Of a stretch of 64,000 nucleotides of DNA, positions 41,036 through 50,612 are shown in pieces. Both the position numbers and the translations under genes were made by a program. Origin of the DNA: an uncultured Bacillota bacterium (lineage in GTDB: Bacteria > Bacillota_I > Bacilli_A > RF39 > UBA660); the NCBI GenBank assembly GCA_947644695.1, contig CANSAJ010000005.1:1-64000 (forward strand), read 5' to 3'. Every line of letters begins with the position of its first letter. Positions within the stretch are counted from its first letter, which is position 1. The notes under the pieces were generated by a model. It was given only the letters and a program-made list of their open reading frames with translations, had not been told where the DNA came from and ran no database searches.

Positions 41036-42895
41036 ATGTATGAAGTAATAGTAATAGGAGGCGGTCATGCGGGATGCGAAGCTTCTTTAGCATGTTCTAG
41101 ACTAAGTCACAAAACATTACTCATAACCGGAAATATAAATAATATTGCTGATATGCCATGCAATCCTTCAATAGGAGGTTCAGCAAAAGGAATAGTTGTA
41201 AGAGAAATAGATGCATTAGGTGGAGAGATGGGTATAATAGCCGATAACTCTCACTTACAAATTAAAATGTTAAATAGTAAAAAAGGTCCAGGAGTTAGAA
41301 GTCTAAGATGCCAAGCAGATAAAACTACATATCCAGAAAATATGCTAAAGTCACTTAAATCTGAACAAAACTTAGACTTAAAAGAAGACTTAGTAAAAGA
41401 GCTCATAGTAGAAAATAATATTATAAAAGGTGTAATAACAGAATCAAATGAAAGAATATTATCCAAAAAAGTAATTATAACAACAGGAACTTATCTAAAT
41501 TCAGATATTTTAAGAGGACATAATAAAGTTAAAGGTGGTCCACATGGTGAAAAATCATCTCTTTATTTAAGTGATTCTATGAAATCTTTAGGACTTACCA
41601 TGAGAAGATTAAAAACAGGAACTCCACCTAGAGTATTAAAAGATACTATTAATTATGAGGAATGCCAAGAAGAAAAAGGAGATGAAAAACTACTCAGTTT
41701 TAGTAACTTCTTTAAACCAGTCTATAATATAGAAAGCCAACACTCATGTTTTTTAACTTATACTAACCAAACTACTCATAAAATAATATTAGAAAATTTA
41801 GATAAATGTGCTTTATACAGTGGACTAATCGTTGGTGTAGGACCAAGATACTGTCCATCAGTAGAAGATAAAATTGTTAAATTTAGAGATAAAGAAAGAC
41901 ATCAAATATTTTTAGAACCTGAACGAGAAAATGGTAATGAAATTTATGTAGGAGGCTTCTCTACTACAATGCCAGAAGAGATTCAAGAAAAATTGATTCA
42001 TTCTATGGAAGGACTACACAATGCAAAAATAACAAAATATGGATATGCCATAGAATATGATGCAATAGAATCAACAGAACTACAAATGACTTTAGAAACA
42101 AAAAAAATAAAAGGATTATATACAGCAGGACAAATAAATGGCACAAGTGGATATGAAGAAGCTGCTGCACAAGGTTTAATCGCAGGAATAAATGCTAGTC
42201 TAAGTTTAAAAGGTTTAGAACCATTAATATTAAAAAGAAATGAGGCTTATATAGGTGTTTTAATTGATGATCTTATAAATAAAGGAATAACCGAGCCATA
42301 CAGACTATTAACCTCAAGGGCAGAATTCCGTCTTTTATTAAGACATGATAATGCAGATATAAGGCTTACAGAAATAGGAAGAAAAATCGGACTCATCAAC
42401 GACGAAAAATATAATATTTTTCAAAATAAACTTAAAAATATAAAAGAATTAGAAGAATATCTAACTTCTAATAAAATTCTAAACACAAAAGAAAATAATG
42501 ATTATTTAACTAACATAGGCACTACCCCATTAGATGGAAAAATATCAGCAATAGAATTACTAAAAAGACCAGAAGTTAAAATAAGAGATATAGAATACAT
42601 ATTAAAAGAACAATTTGACCCTACGGCTAAAGAACAAGTAGAAATAAAAGTAAAATACAAAGGATATATAGATAAAACAGAAAAAGAAGTAGAAAAAATG
42701 CTTAATTTAGAAAAGAAAAAACTTCCATTAAACATTAATTATAATAATGTAAAAAACATAGCAACAGAAGCTAGACAAAAACTAGAAACAGTAAGACCAT
42801 TAACTATTGGACAAGCTTCTAGAATAAGTGGTGTTAATCCATCTGATATAACAATGCTATTAGTTTATTTAAAAAAGGAGTTCCCACATGAATAA
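41036..42895 (+). CDS. mnmG: tRNA uridine-5-carboxymethylaminomethyl enzyme MnmG (GidA)
   Basis: A 619-aa FAD-dependent partner of MnmE. The dinucleotide-binding start is VIVIGGGHAGCEASLA, followed by CNPSIGGSAKG, and the second family signature near residue 365 is GLYTAGQINGTSGYEEAAAQG. The frame extends back to 41009, but GGAAGTGAT places the start at ATG 41036. It overlaps rsmG by 8 nt. Confidence 0.97.
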   Translation: MYEVIVIGGGHAGCEASLACSRLSHKTLLITGNINNIADMPCNPSIGGSAKGIVVREIDALGGEMGIIADNSHLQIKMLNSKKGPGVRSLRCQADKTTYPENMLKSLKSEQNLDLKEDLVKELIVENNIIKGVITESNERILSKKVIITTGTYLNSDILRGHNKVKGGPHGEKSSLYLSDSMKSLGLTMRRLKTGTPPRVLKDTINYEECQEEKGDEKLLSFSNFFKPVYNIESQHSCFLTYTNQTTHKIILENLDKCALYSGLIVGVGPRYCPSVEDKIVKFRDKERHQIFLEPERENGNEIYVGGFSTTMPEEIQEKLIHSMEGLHNAKITKYGYAIEYDAIESTELQMTLETKKIKGLYTAGQINGTSGYEEAAAQGLIAGINASLSLKGLEPLILKRNEAYIGVLIDDLINKGITEPYRLLTSRAEFRLLLRHDNADIRLTEIGRKIGLINDEKYNIFQNKLKNIKELEEYLTSNKILNTKENNDYLTNIGTTPLDGKISAIELLKRPEVKIRDIEYILKEQFDPTAKEQVEIKVKYKGYIDKTEKEVEKMLNLEKKKLPLNINYNNVKNIATEARQKLETVRPLTIGQASRISGVNPSDITMLLVYLKKEFPHE

Positions 42896-43592
42896 AGAAA
42901 GATTTATAGAAGAAGCAAAAGAACTTAACATAATATTAGATAAAGAAGAATTAGATAAATTTGAAACTTATAAAAACTTACTCAAAGAATATAATAAAAA
43001 ATTTAACTTAACCAGCATTACTGATGATGAAAATATTTATTTAAAACATTTCTACGATTCATTATGTTTATTCAAAGTTCCAGAACTTATAAATGCTTCT
43101 ACTCTTTTAGATATTGGCACAGGTGCTGGATTTCCAGGAATACCAATAGCTATATGTAAAAAAAATATTAAAGTAACATTAGTAGAAGCTAATGGAAAAA
43201 AATGTAATTTTTTGAATTTAGTAAAAGAAAAATTAAATTTAAATAATGTAGAAGTAATTAATAGAAGAGCAGAAGATTACACCAAGACTCATAAAAATGA
43301 ATATGATATAGTTACCTCCAGAGCTGTCGCTCATCTAAGTGTTTTATCAGAACTTGAAATTCCATCATTAAAAATAAATGGCTATTTTCTCCCACTTAAA
43401 TCTAACATCGACAATGAAATAATCGAATCATCTAATAAAATTGAAAAACTTGGAGGAATAATAGAAGAAAAAATTGCTTTTAAATTACCAATAGAAAATT
43501 CAAATAGAAGTATTATAAAAATAAAGAAAATAAAAGAAACTCCAGAAATATATCCACGAGAATATAGTAAAATTATAAAAGAAATAAAATAG
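42888..43592 (+). CDS. rsmG: 16S rRNA (guanine-527-N7)-methyltransferase
   Basis: A 234-aa SAM-dependent methyltransferase with SAM motif LLDIGTGAGFPGIPIAI, VTLVEANGKKCNFL and TSRAVAHLSVL. Loss gives low-level streptomycin resistance in relatives. Translationally coupled to mnmG and followed by a terminator before noc. Confidence 0.96.
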   Translation: MNKERFIEEAKELNIILDKEELDKFETYKNLLKEYNKKFNLTSITDDENIYLKHFYDSLCLFKVPELINASTLLDIGTGAGFPGIPIAICKKNIKVTLVEANGKKCNFLNLVKEKLNLNNVEVINRRAEDYTKTHKNEYDIVTSRAVAHLSVLSELEIPSLKINGYFLPLKSNIDNEIIESSNKIEKLGGIIEEKIAFKLPIENSNRSIIKIKKIKETPEIYPREYSKIIKEIK

Positions 43593-43628
43593 TTATAAGA
43601 AATAGTAAAATATTTAAATAACTATTTT
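43586..43628 (+). terminator. Terminator of mnmE-mnmG-rsmG
   Basis: AAAATAGTTAT / ATAACTATTTT stem with a 21-nt loop and eight T in total, overlapping the rsmG stop. Confidence 0.7.
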
Positions 43629-43701
43629 TTTTAAACACTTGAAAATTATATAAAAATAGCTTAAAATAACAGTAGAATAAAAAATAAGGGGCTGTAGATA
43701 T

Positions 43702-44970
43702 ATGAATCGAGAAAATGAAATAAAAAATATAAGAATTGAGGATATAATACCAAATAGGTTTCAACCAAGACTTGCATTTAATCAGAATGAATTGAAAGAA
43801 CTGTCTGATTCTATTAAGGTGCATGGAATAATTCAACCATTAGTGTTAAGAAGAAATGGTGATAAATTTGAAATCATAGCTGGTGAAAGAAGATATAAAG
43901 CTGCTGTAATGGCAGGCTTAACTACAGTACCTGCAATAATAATGAATATAGATGATAAACAAAGTGCAGAGGTGGCAGTAGTTGAAAACTTACAAAGAAA
44001 AGATTTAACAGCTATAGAAGAAGCACAATCTTACAAGAAAATACTAGACATGGGATACTTAACACAAGAAGAACTCGCGTCTAGAATGGGAGTTACTCAA
44101 CCTACTGTTGCTAATAAACTAAGATTACTTAATTTGTCAGAAGTAGTCCAACAAGCATTATTAAAAAATCAAATTTCTGAAAGACATGCTAGAAGTCTAC
44201 TACAAATACCAGATCAAAGTCTTCAAGTAAATATGTTAAATAGAATAATTTCTGAAAGATTAACTGTAAGACAAACTGATGAAGAAATTAGCAAAATTTT
44301 AGGAAGACCAGTAATGCCATCAGTGACTCCTGTTCCACCACAACAACCAGTACGTACACCAGAACCAGTACAACCTGCACCAGTTCAAACTCCAAATAAT
44401 AATTTTGTTAATCCAACACCTACTCCAGTAACAAATCAACAACCATTTGATGTTGATATAGACAAAATAAAAAATCAATCTGAAGATATTATTAAAGAAC
44501 ATAAACCAAGTGATATAGATTTTCTATTAAGAAAACCATCAACAACTGATGAAGAAACATCAACATCATCTTCACCAGCAAAAAAAGTCTCTTTAGAAGA
44601 TGTTGCTGCAAATGTTGATATGGGTGATATAGTTAAACCTTCTCAAATGGCAATAAATCCCTTTCAAGAAGTAGAAACTGAAATAATGAACTTTGAAATT
44701 CCAACACAACGAGTTGAATCACCAACGCAATTAAAACCAGAAGTTCCTAAAAATAGTTTAATAGAAGAGTTTAGACAACAACAAGCATCCTCTGCACCAA
44801 TCTCTCCAATAAAACCATTAATGCCAGAAGGAAATGAAAGAAGCATTAGCAAAGCAATAAATGTTGTAAGAGAAGAAAGCAGAAAAATTGAACAATTAGG
44901 ATTTAATGTTGATACTGAAGAATTTGATTTTGAAGATATGTATCAAATAATAATAAAAATAAAAAAATAG
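43702..44970 (+). CDS. noc: Nucleoid occlusion protein Noc (ParB-family CTPase)
   Basis: A 422-aa ParB-fold protein. The CTPase motifs GERRYKAA (61-68) and ENLQRKDL (95-102) and a helix-turn-helix are clear. Gln133 (VTQPTVANK), Lys139 and Arg161 (ISERHAR) match Noc, not Spo0J, at positions known to separate NBS from parS binding. The C-terminal dimer part (GFNVDTEEFDFEDMYQIIIK) is Noc-like. Two features are unusual: about 170 residues of Pro/Gln/Thr-rich linker (205-380) and no N-terminal amphipathic membrane helix, which Bacillus Noc (about 283 aa) has. It follows rsmG as in Bacillus, but soj-spo0J do not follow. Confidence 0.88.
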   Translation: MNRENEIKNIRIEDIIPNRFQPRLAFNQNELKELSDSIKVHGIIQPLVLRRNGDKFEIIAGERRYKAAVMAGLTTVPAIIMNIDDKQSAEVAVVENLQRKDLTAIEEAQSYKKILDMGYLTQEELASRMGVTQPTVANKLRLLNLSEVVQQALLKNQISERHARSLLQIPDQSLQVNMLNRIISERLTVRQTDEEISKILGRPVMPSVTPVPPQQPVRTPEPVQPAPVQTPNNNFVNPTPTPVTNQQPFDVDIDKIKNQSEDIIKEHKPSDIDFLLRKPSTTDEETSTSSSPAKKVSLEDVAANVDMGDIVKPSQMAINPFQEVETEIMNFEIPTQRVESPTQLKPEVPKNSLIEEFRQQQASSAPISPIKPLMPEGNERSISKAINVVREESRKIEQLGFNVDTEEFDFEDMYQIIIKIKK

Positions 44971-44998
44971 TAACTCTTTTAAGAGTTATTATTTTTTC
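44971..44998. terminator. Bidirectional terminator between noc and the PBP gene
   Basis: TAACTCTT / AAGAGTTA followed by TTATTTTTT rightward; leftward the product ends in ACTATTTTTTT. It overlaps the stop of the PBP gene. Confidence 0.7.
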
Positions 44999-46937
44999 TA
45001 AAAAAGTTCTCCATATCTTCAATAACATAAGATGGTTCGGTTCCTTTAATATAATAAAGAGCATCTTTAACAGATAAATCTGCAGTACTACCACTGATTG
45101 GATTAACTATAGTAGCAGTAACTCCAGTTGGTATTGAATACCAAGAAGCATCTTTTCCTTCTAAATAACTTTCAATAGTCCTAGCCCATATTCGTTTTGG
45201 TATTTTAGAAGAAACAGAATCAACATCACTATTATCATCAAATCCATTCCAAACCATCACTAAAGCATCGGGATTATAGCCAATTACCCAATAATCGGTA
45301 TCTGTAGTTCCAGATTTAGCAGCATATTTCTTTGTTAATAACCCATTAACACTTAATAAAGTTGGAGAAGCATAATCAATATAATCATAATTATAAGTAT
45401 TGCTCATCATTTCATTTAATATAAATGTGTAGCGCTTATCTAAAACACTCTCCTCTTCATAATCAGCTTCATATATAATATTACCGTCTAAATCAGTAAC
45501 TTTTCTTATAAGTCTCGCATCATTCTTAATTCCTTCATTAGCTAAAGTTGCAAAAGCATTACTAAAATCAATCATTCCAATTTCAGTAGTACCTAAAGAT
45601 AATGATACATTATTAGGAAGCTCAGTTTTAATTCCCATCTTATTTCCAGTCTCCTTTAATACATTAGTGCCTAAAAATAAATGAGTTTTAACAGCAAAAA
45701 TATTATCTGACAAAGCTAAAGCATCTGCCATAGTAATAGGCTTCTCTGCATATTTATTCCCAAAATTACTAGGTGAATAAATTTCATCATTACCTATAGA
45801 AAAAGTAGTAGCTTCACTAACAAAAGTAGAAGAAGGTGTCATTCCGTTTTCTAAAGCGGCATAATAAAGAATAGGTTTAAACGTAGAACCAACTTGCCTC
45901 CTCGCTTGAGTAACTCTATTAAATTGACTTTCGTTATAATTTTTACCACCAATTAAAGCGACAATATTCCCAGTTTTAGGCTCTCTTATTAAAGCGCCAA
46001 CTTGTAAATCTCCAGCCTCTGCCATCTCTTCAGAAACAATTTGCTCTAATTTTCTCTGAGCCTCACCATCTAAATTAGTATATATTTTCAAACCACCAGT
46101 TTCTATTAAAGATTTAGGAATATCAGAAATAGAATTTAATTCACTAATAACAGCATCTTTATAATATAAAGAACTAACTATATAATTATTAGGCTTAACT
46201 CCATGAAATTTTAATTCCTCATTTAACGCATTTTTCATTTCTTCATCTGTAATATACCCATTACTAGCCATACTTTGTAAAACTACTTTTTGCCTATTTT
46301 TAGCATTATCATAATAATATATTGGATTATAATAAGTGGGATTTTTAGGAATTCCAACGATCATAGACGCCTCCGCCAAAGTTAAATCCTTAGCATTTTT
46401 GTTAAAATAATATAAACTAGCATTCTGAATACCATAATTACCTGCACCATAATTTATAGTATTTAAATACCCTTCTAAAATTTCATCTTTAGAATAATGA
46501 ACTTCTAATTCAAATGTTAAAAATGCCTCTTCAATTTTACGCTCCCAAGTTTTATCAAAAGTTAAAAACAAATTTTTAATATACTGTTGTGAAATAGTTG
46601 AAGCTCCTTGATCAAATTCACCAGACTTAAAATCATAATATAAAGCCTTTATTATCCTCAAATAATCAAATCCATTATGTGCATAAAAGTTTTTATCTTC
46701 AGTAGCAATAATACCATCAATAGCAAATGGACTAATATCTTTTAAATCTACCCATGAAGAATTATTAGTATTCTCATAAAATACCTCATCATCTTTATCT
46801 AACATAACTATTCTATTTGAATTATGAATATCCATTTTAGGTGTAATATAAGCATACAAATAAAATCCGAATAACACTAAAAGTCCAGATATAAATAAAA
46901 ATACAAATAATTTCCATAAAAAGTAAATTTTTTTCAT
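44979..46937 (-). CDS. Class A penicillin-binding protein (glycosyltransferase/transpeptidase)
   Basis: A 652-aa bifunctional cell-wall synthase. It has one N-terminal membrane helix (10-30). The GT51 domain carries Glu80 (ATEDKNFYAHNG), GASTISQQYIKNL and EGYLNTINYGAGNYG. The transpeptidase domain has Ser351-x-x-Lys354 (GSTFK), SDN at 410-412 and KSGTT near 528. It polymerises and cross-links peptidoglycan on the outer face of the membrane. It is one of few genes here transcribed toward the origin. Which PBP1 paralogue it is cannot be told from one sequence. Confidence 0.93.
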   Translation of the reverse strand: MKKIYFLWKLFVFLFISGLLVLFGFYLYAYITPKMDIHNSNRIVMLDKDDEVFYENTNNSSWVDLKDISPFAIDGIIATEDKNFYAHNGFDYLRIIKALYYDFKSGEFDQGASTISQQYIKNLFLTFDKTWERKIEEAFLTFELEVHYSKDEILEGYLNTINYGAGNYGIQNASLYYFNKNAKDLTLAEASMIVGIPKNPTYYNPIYYYDNAKNRQKVVLQSMASNGYITDEEMKNALNEELKFHGVKPNNYIVSSLYYKDAVISELNSISDIPKSLIETGGLKIYTNLDGEAQRKLEQIVSEEMAEAGDLQVGALIREPKTGNIVALIGGKNYNESQFNRVTQARRQVGSTFKPILYYAALENGMTPSSTFVSEATTFSIGNDEIYSPSNFGNKYAEKPITMADALALSDNIFAVKTHLFLGTNVLKETGNKMGIKTELPNNVSLSLGTTEIGMIDFSNAFATLANEGIKNDARLIRKVTDLDGNIIYEADYEEESVLDKRYTFILNEMMSNTYNYDYIDYASPTLLSVNGLLTKKYAAKSGTTDTDYWVIGYNPDALVMVWNGFDDNSDVDSVSSKIPKRIWARTIESYLEGKDASWYSIPTGVTATIVNPISGSTADLSVKDALYYIKGTEPSYVIEDMENFFRKNNNS

Positions 46938-47098
46938 AATATCTCCTAAATATTATTATTAAAAAATTTTCTTAAAATATAAGCAAAAATCATATATAAA
47001 ATACACATATATGGAATATAATAAAAAAGATTAATTAAAATTACTTGATTTATTACAAAATATAAGTATAATTTTAGTGGAAAAGAGAAGGTGATAAT

Positions 47099-47533
47099 AT
47101 GAAATTAAAATCATTAAGTAAAGAAGAAATCGAGACAATGTCTTTTGATGATCTAGCATATGAAATACTAAAAGAAAAAGGAAAAAAAATGAAAACTGCT
47201 GATATTTTCAAAACAATATGTGACTTACTTGAAATGAATGATGCTGCCTATGAGGCTCAAATAGCTGATTTTTTCACATTATTAGCAACTGAAAAAAGAT
47301 TTATACAACTTGATAAAGGTTTTTGGGATTTAAGAGAAAATCACACTGCCAAAATAGAAATAGAAGATTTTAGCGAAGATGAAGAAGAAATAGAAGATAC
47401 AATAGAAGAAGAAACAATTAATGACGAAGATGATATATATTTAGATGAAACTAAAGAATCAGATGATGATGAAACAGATGACGAATTAAAAGACTTTGTC
47501 GTAATAGATGAAGATAACGAATCAGAACTTTAA
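47099..47533 (+). CDS. rpoE: RNA polymerase delta subunit
   Basis: A 144-aa protein with the HARE-HTH-type N-terminal domain (residues 1-80, MSFDDLAYEILKEKGKKMKT...DKGFWDLREN) and a disordered tail almost entirely of Asp and Glu. Delta releases RNA polymerase from nucleic acid and sharpens promoter selectivity in Firmicutes. AGGTGATAAT precedes the ATG. It heads a run toward prfA. Confidence 0.94.
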   Translation: MKLKSLSKEEIETMSFDDLAYEILKEKGKKMKTADIFKTICDLLEMNDAAYEAQIADFFTLLATEKRFIQLDKGFWDLRENHTAKIEIEDFSEDEEEIEDTIEEETINDEDDIYLDETKESDDDETDDELKDFVVIDEDNESEL

Positions 47534-47573
47534 CCTTAAATAATTAGAAATAATTAAAAGGAAAGGTGAAAAA

Positions 47574-48635
47574 ATGTTAGAAAGATTAAAAATAATAGAA
47601 GAAAGATATAAATTTTTAGATGCTGAACTTATGAAGCCAGAAGTATATAACGACTTTAAAAAGATGAAAGAACTATCAAAAGAAAAAACATCTTTAGAAG
47701 AATCTGTTGAAGCATACCATAAATATAGTACAGTTTTAGATGATATAGAAGCAGCTAAAGAAATGATGCATGATCCAGAAATGGCTGATTTTGCAAAAGA
47801 AGAATTAGATAGACTAACTACTGAAAAAGAAGAATTAGAAGAAAAGATTACTATATTATTGCTTCCAAAAGATCCAAATGATGACAAAAACGTTATCATG
47901 GAAATAAGAGGAGCAGCTGGAGGAGATGAGGCTAATATCTTCGCAGGAGACCTATTTAGAATGTACTCTAAATATGCTGAAAAAGAAGGCTGGAAATTAG
48001 AAATAACTAATGAAGTTCCAGGAGAAGCTGGAGGTTTCGCAGGTATAGAATTTATGCTATCTGGTGAGAATGTTTATTCAAAATTAAAATTTGAAAGTGG
48101 CTCTCACAGAGTTCAAAGAGTCCCCGCGACAGAAACACAAGGAAGAGTTCATACTTCAACCGCTACAGTTTTAGTCATGCCAGAAGCAGAAGATGTTGAA
48201 GTAGAATTATTAGATAAAGACTTAAAAATAGACGTATGTAGAAGTTCAGGTGCTGGTGGGCAATGTGTAAATACTACCGACTCAGCAGTAAGAGTAACTC
48301 ATATTCCAACTGGGTTAATGGTATATTGCCAAGTAGAAAGAAGTCAAATTAAGAATAAAGAAAAAGCTTTAACTATATTAAAGTCACGACTTTATGACCT
48401 TAAACTTAAAGAACAAGAAGAAGCTCTAGGCGCAGACAGAAAAACAAAAATAGGAACAGGAGATCGTTCTGAAAAAATTAGGACATATAACTATCCTCAA
48501 AACAGACTTACTGATCATAGAATTGGACTTACTTTAATGCATTTAGACAAAGTAATGGAAGGAAATTTAGAAGAAGTTATAGAATCCTTAATAACTGAAG
48601 ATCAAAAATTAAAAATGGGCGTAACAAATGAATAA
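47574..48635 (+). CDS. prfA: Peptide chain release factor 1
   Basis: A 353-aa class I release factor for UAA and UAG. The anticodon-like tripeptide PAT is in [13 protein letters not shown] and the peptidyl-hydrolysis GGQ motif in [17 protein letters not shown]. Normal length. It overlaps prmC, the enzyme that methylates its GGQ glutamine, by 8 nt, so the substrate and its modifier are co-translated. Confidence 0.98.
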   Translation: MLERLKIIEERYKFLDAELMKPEVYNDFKKMKELSKEKTSLEESVEAYHKYSTVLDDIEAAKEMMHDPEMADFAKEELDRLTTEKEELEEKITILLLPKDPNDDKNVIMEIRGAAGGDEANIFAGDLFRMYSKYAEKEGWKLEITNEVPGEAGGFAGIEFMLSGENVYSKLKFESGSHRVQRVPATETQGRVHTSTATVLVMPEAEDVEVELLDKDLKIDVCRSSGAGGQCVNTTDSAVRVTHIPTGLMVYCQVERSQIKNKEKALTILKSRLYDLKLKEQEEALGADRKTKIGTGDRSEKIRTYNYPQNRLTDHRIGLTLMHLDKVMEGNLEEVIESLITEDQKLKMGVTNE

Positions 48636-49365
48636 AGATTTAAACGTATCAAATTTAGAAATCGAAGAATTAAAAAAATTAAATAAATATAATGAAGAAA
48701 ACATAGCTAAAATTGAATCAGGTTATCCTGTTCAATACTTAATTGGCTATGTTAATTTCTATGGTTTAATAATAGAAGTAAATGAAAGTACACTTATACC
48801 TAGATATGAAACAGAATATTTAATAGAAAAAACAATTAACTATATAAAAAAATATAACTTTGATAATCCTAAAATATTAGACATGTGCACAGGTTCTGGG
48901 TGTATAGGCTTAACATTAAAACATGAATTAAAGAATTCGAATGTAACTATTAGTGATATTTCTATCTCTGCTTTAGAAGTGGCAAAACAAAATAAAGAAA
49001 ACTTAAAACTAGATGTAGAAATAATAGAAAGCGATTTATTTAATAATATTAAAACAAAAGACTTTGATATTTTAATAAGTAATCCACCATATGTTATGGA
49101 AACAGAACCTCTTCCAAAAAATGTTTTATTTGAACCACACTTAGCTTTATACAGTAAGAATAATGGAACTTACCATATTGAAGAAATCCTAAAAAATGCC
49201 AAAGCTTATCTAAAAGACAAATTTATAATTGCTTTAGAAATAAATGAAAAAAGTGAAGAAGATTTAACAGAAATAATAAAAAAATATTTTGATGAAAACA
49301 TTAGATATAATTTTGAAAAAGACCTAGCAGGAAAAATAAGATATTTATTTATTTTCCAAAACTAA
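48628..49365 (+). CDS. prmC: Release factor glutamine methyltransferase PrmC
   Basis: A 245-aa SAM-dependent N5-glutamine methyltransferase. Visible are [11 protein letters not shown] (substrate-binding part), [12 protein letters not shown], the SAM loop [15 protein letters not shown] and the catalytic SNPPYV motif. The N-terminal helical domain is about 30 residues shorter than usual. Directly coupled to prfA. Confidence 0.95.
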   Translation: MNKDLNVSNLEIEELKKLNKYNEENIAKIESGYPVQYLIGYVNFYGLIIEVNESTLIPRYETEYLIEKTINYIKKYNFDNPKILDMCTGSGCIGLTLKHELKNSNVTISDISISALEVAKQNKENLKLDVEIIESDLFNNIKTKDFDILISNPPYVMETEPLPKNVLFEPHLALYSKNNGTYHIEEILKNAKAYLKDKFIIALEINEKSEEDLTEIIKKYFDENIRYNFEKDLAGKIRYLFIFQN

Positions 49366-49457
49366 AAGAAAAATCTACACAATATAATATATTTTTATAA
49401 AAAATTGTATAAAGCTAACAAAAAAAGAACAACATTAATTAGAAAGGTTGGTTTCAA

Positions 49458-49979
49458 ATGAAAAAGGCTTTAATAGTTTTAGCTTTAATAACAATTTATT
49501 TAATGTTTACTAACAAAACTGAAGATTATGTAATAGTACCTAAAGAATCAATAAGATTTAGAATAATTCCTAACAGTAATACCCCTCAAGATATATTTAT
49601 GAAAGAAAAAGTAAAAGAAGAAATTAGCTCAGTTATTAATAACATTGAAAAATCTAATAACATAGAAGAATCAAGAAATAATATAGAAGCCAGTATACCA
49701 CAAATAGAAAATAAAATAGATTCACTATTTTTAAAAAATAACTATAATGAAAATTATAATATAAACTATGGAATGAATTACTTTCCAGAAAAAATATACA
49801 AGGGTGTCAAATATGAAGAAGGTTACTATGAATCTATGGTAATAGAAATTGGAGAATCAGAAGGAGACAATTACTGGTGTGTACTATTTCCTCCACTTTG
49901 TTTAATTGAAGCAGAAGAAAGTGATGACGTAGAATATAGCTTCTTTATAAATGAAATAATAAAAAAATTCTTTAAATAA
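49458..49979 (+). CDS. spoIIR: Stage II sporulation protein R
   Basis: A 173-aa secreted/membrane-anchored signalling protein. It has an N-terminal hydrophobic segment (3-18), the SpoIIR start VPKESIRFRIIPNSNTPQD, and the C-terminal signature YYESMVIEIGESEGDNYWCV then LFPPLCLIE. Made in the forespore, SpoIIR triggers the SpoIIGA protease in the mother cell to activate sigma-E. The prfA-prmC-spoIIR order is the Bacillus order. Confidence 0.93.
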   Translation: MKKALIVLALITIYLMFTNKTEDYVIVPKESIRFRIIPNSNTPQDIFMKEKVKEEISSVINNIEKSNNIEESRNNIEASIPQIENKIDSLFLKNNYNENYNINYGMNYFPEKIYKGVKYEEGYYESMVIEIGESEGDNYWCVLFPPLCLIEAEESDDVEYSFFINEIIKKFFK

Positions 49980-49992
49980 GTAATAATAATAC

Positions 49993-50027
49993 AAAATGTC
50001 ACTATAATTAAATAGGTGACATTTTTT
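49993..50027 (+). terminator. Terminator-like hairpin ending at the mntP start codon
   Basis: A perfect 10-bp stem AAAATGTCAC / GTGACATTTT with a 13-nt loop and a T-tract. The right arm contains most of the mntP ribosome-binding site (AGGTGAC), and the last two T of the tract belong to the mntP TTG start. It can therefore stop spoIIR transcription or mask mntP translation. Confidence 0.65.
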
Positions 50028-50556
50028 GGAAACAATAACTATAATTTTAATTGGATTATCTCTTAGTATTGATGCATTTACTTTATCACTAGCATACGGT
50101 CTTTTAAACATACCTAAGAGTAAAATTATCTTTACTTCATTATCTGTAGGTATATTTCATTTTATTATGCCTTTATTAGGACTTGCTGTAGGCCACGTTT
50201 TAACAGACATGATAAACATTAACTCAAAATATATACTTATAGTTGTACTATTAATAATTTTCGTAAGTATGATAAAATCCTTAAAAGAGGAAGAACAAGA
50301 ACATGATTTATCATTCATAAATATATTAACATTTTCATTCTTAGTATCTTTAGATAGCTTCTCTGTAGGAATAGGATTAACGTACATAACTAATAAAATA
50401 TTCTTAGGCTCAATAATTTTCAGCATAATAAGTTGCACATTTACTTATCTTGGATTTACTTTAGGAAAATATCTATCAGTGAAAGCAGAAAAACATGCCA
50501 AAATATTAGGAATTGTCTTTATAACATTATTAATAATTTATTTTATATTTAAATAA
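50026..50556 (+). CDS. mntP: Manganese efflux pump MntP family
   Basis: A 176-aa membrane protein with six helices in two inverted repeats. The repeated acidic motifs LSIDAFTLSLAYG (about 14-26) and VSLDSFSVGIG (about 108-118) hold the conserved Asp residues of the family. It exports Mn2+. TTG 50026 is the start, after AGGTG with 9 nt spacing. No yybP-ykoY riboswitch fits in the 46-nt spacer; a hairpin masks the ribosome-binding site instead. mntP downstream of spoIIR also occurs in Bacillus. Confidence 0.9.
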   Translation: METITIILIGLSLSIDAFTLSLAYGLLNIPKSKIIFTSLSVGIFHFIMPLLGLAVGHVLTDMININSKYILIVVLLIIFVSMIKSLKEEEQEHDLSFINILTFSFLVSLDSFSVGIGLTYITNKIFLGSIIFSIISCTFTYLGFTLGKYLSVKAEKHAKILGIVFITLLIIYFIFK

Positions 50557-50560
50557 ACAA

Positions 50561-50589
50561 TTGACATATTAGTTTAATAATTTTATATT
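50561..50589 (+). promoter_or_regulatory. Promoter of murA
   Basis: TTGACA, 17 nt, TATATT; the murA ATG lies 23 nt beyond. Confidence 0.75.
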
Positions 50590-50612
50590 ATAAATATGAT
50601 ATCGGAGGATTT

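Noticed and set aside
49980-50025. yybP-ykoY manganese riboswitch upstream of mntP
   Set aside because: The spacer is only 46 nt and contains a simple hairpin, too short for that aptamer.
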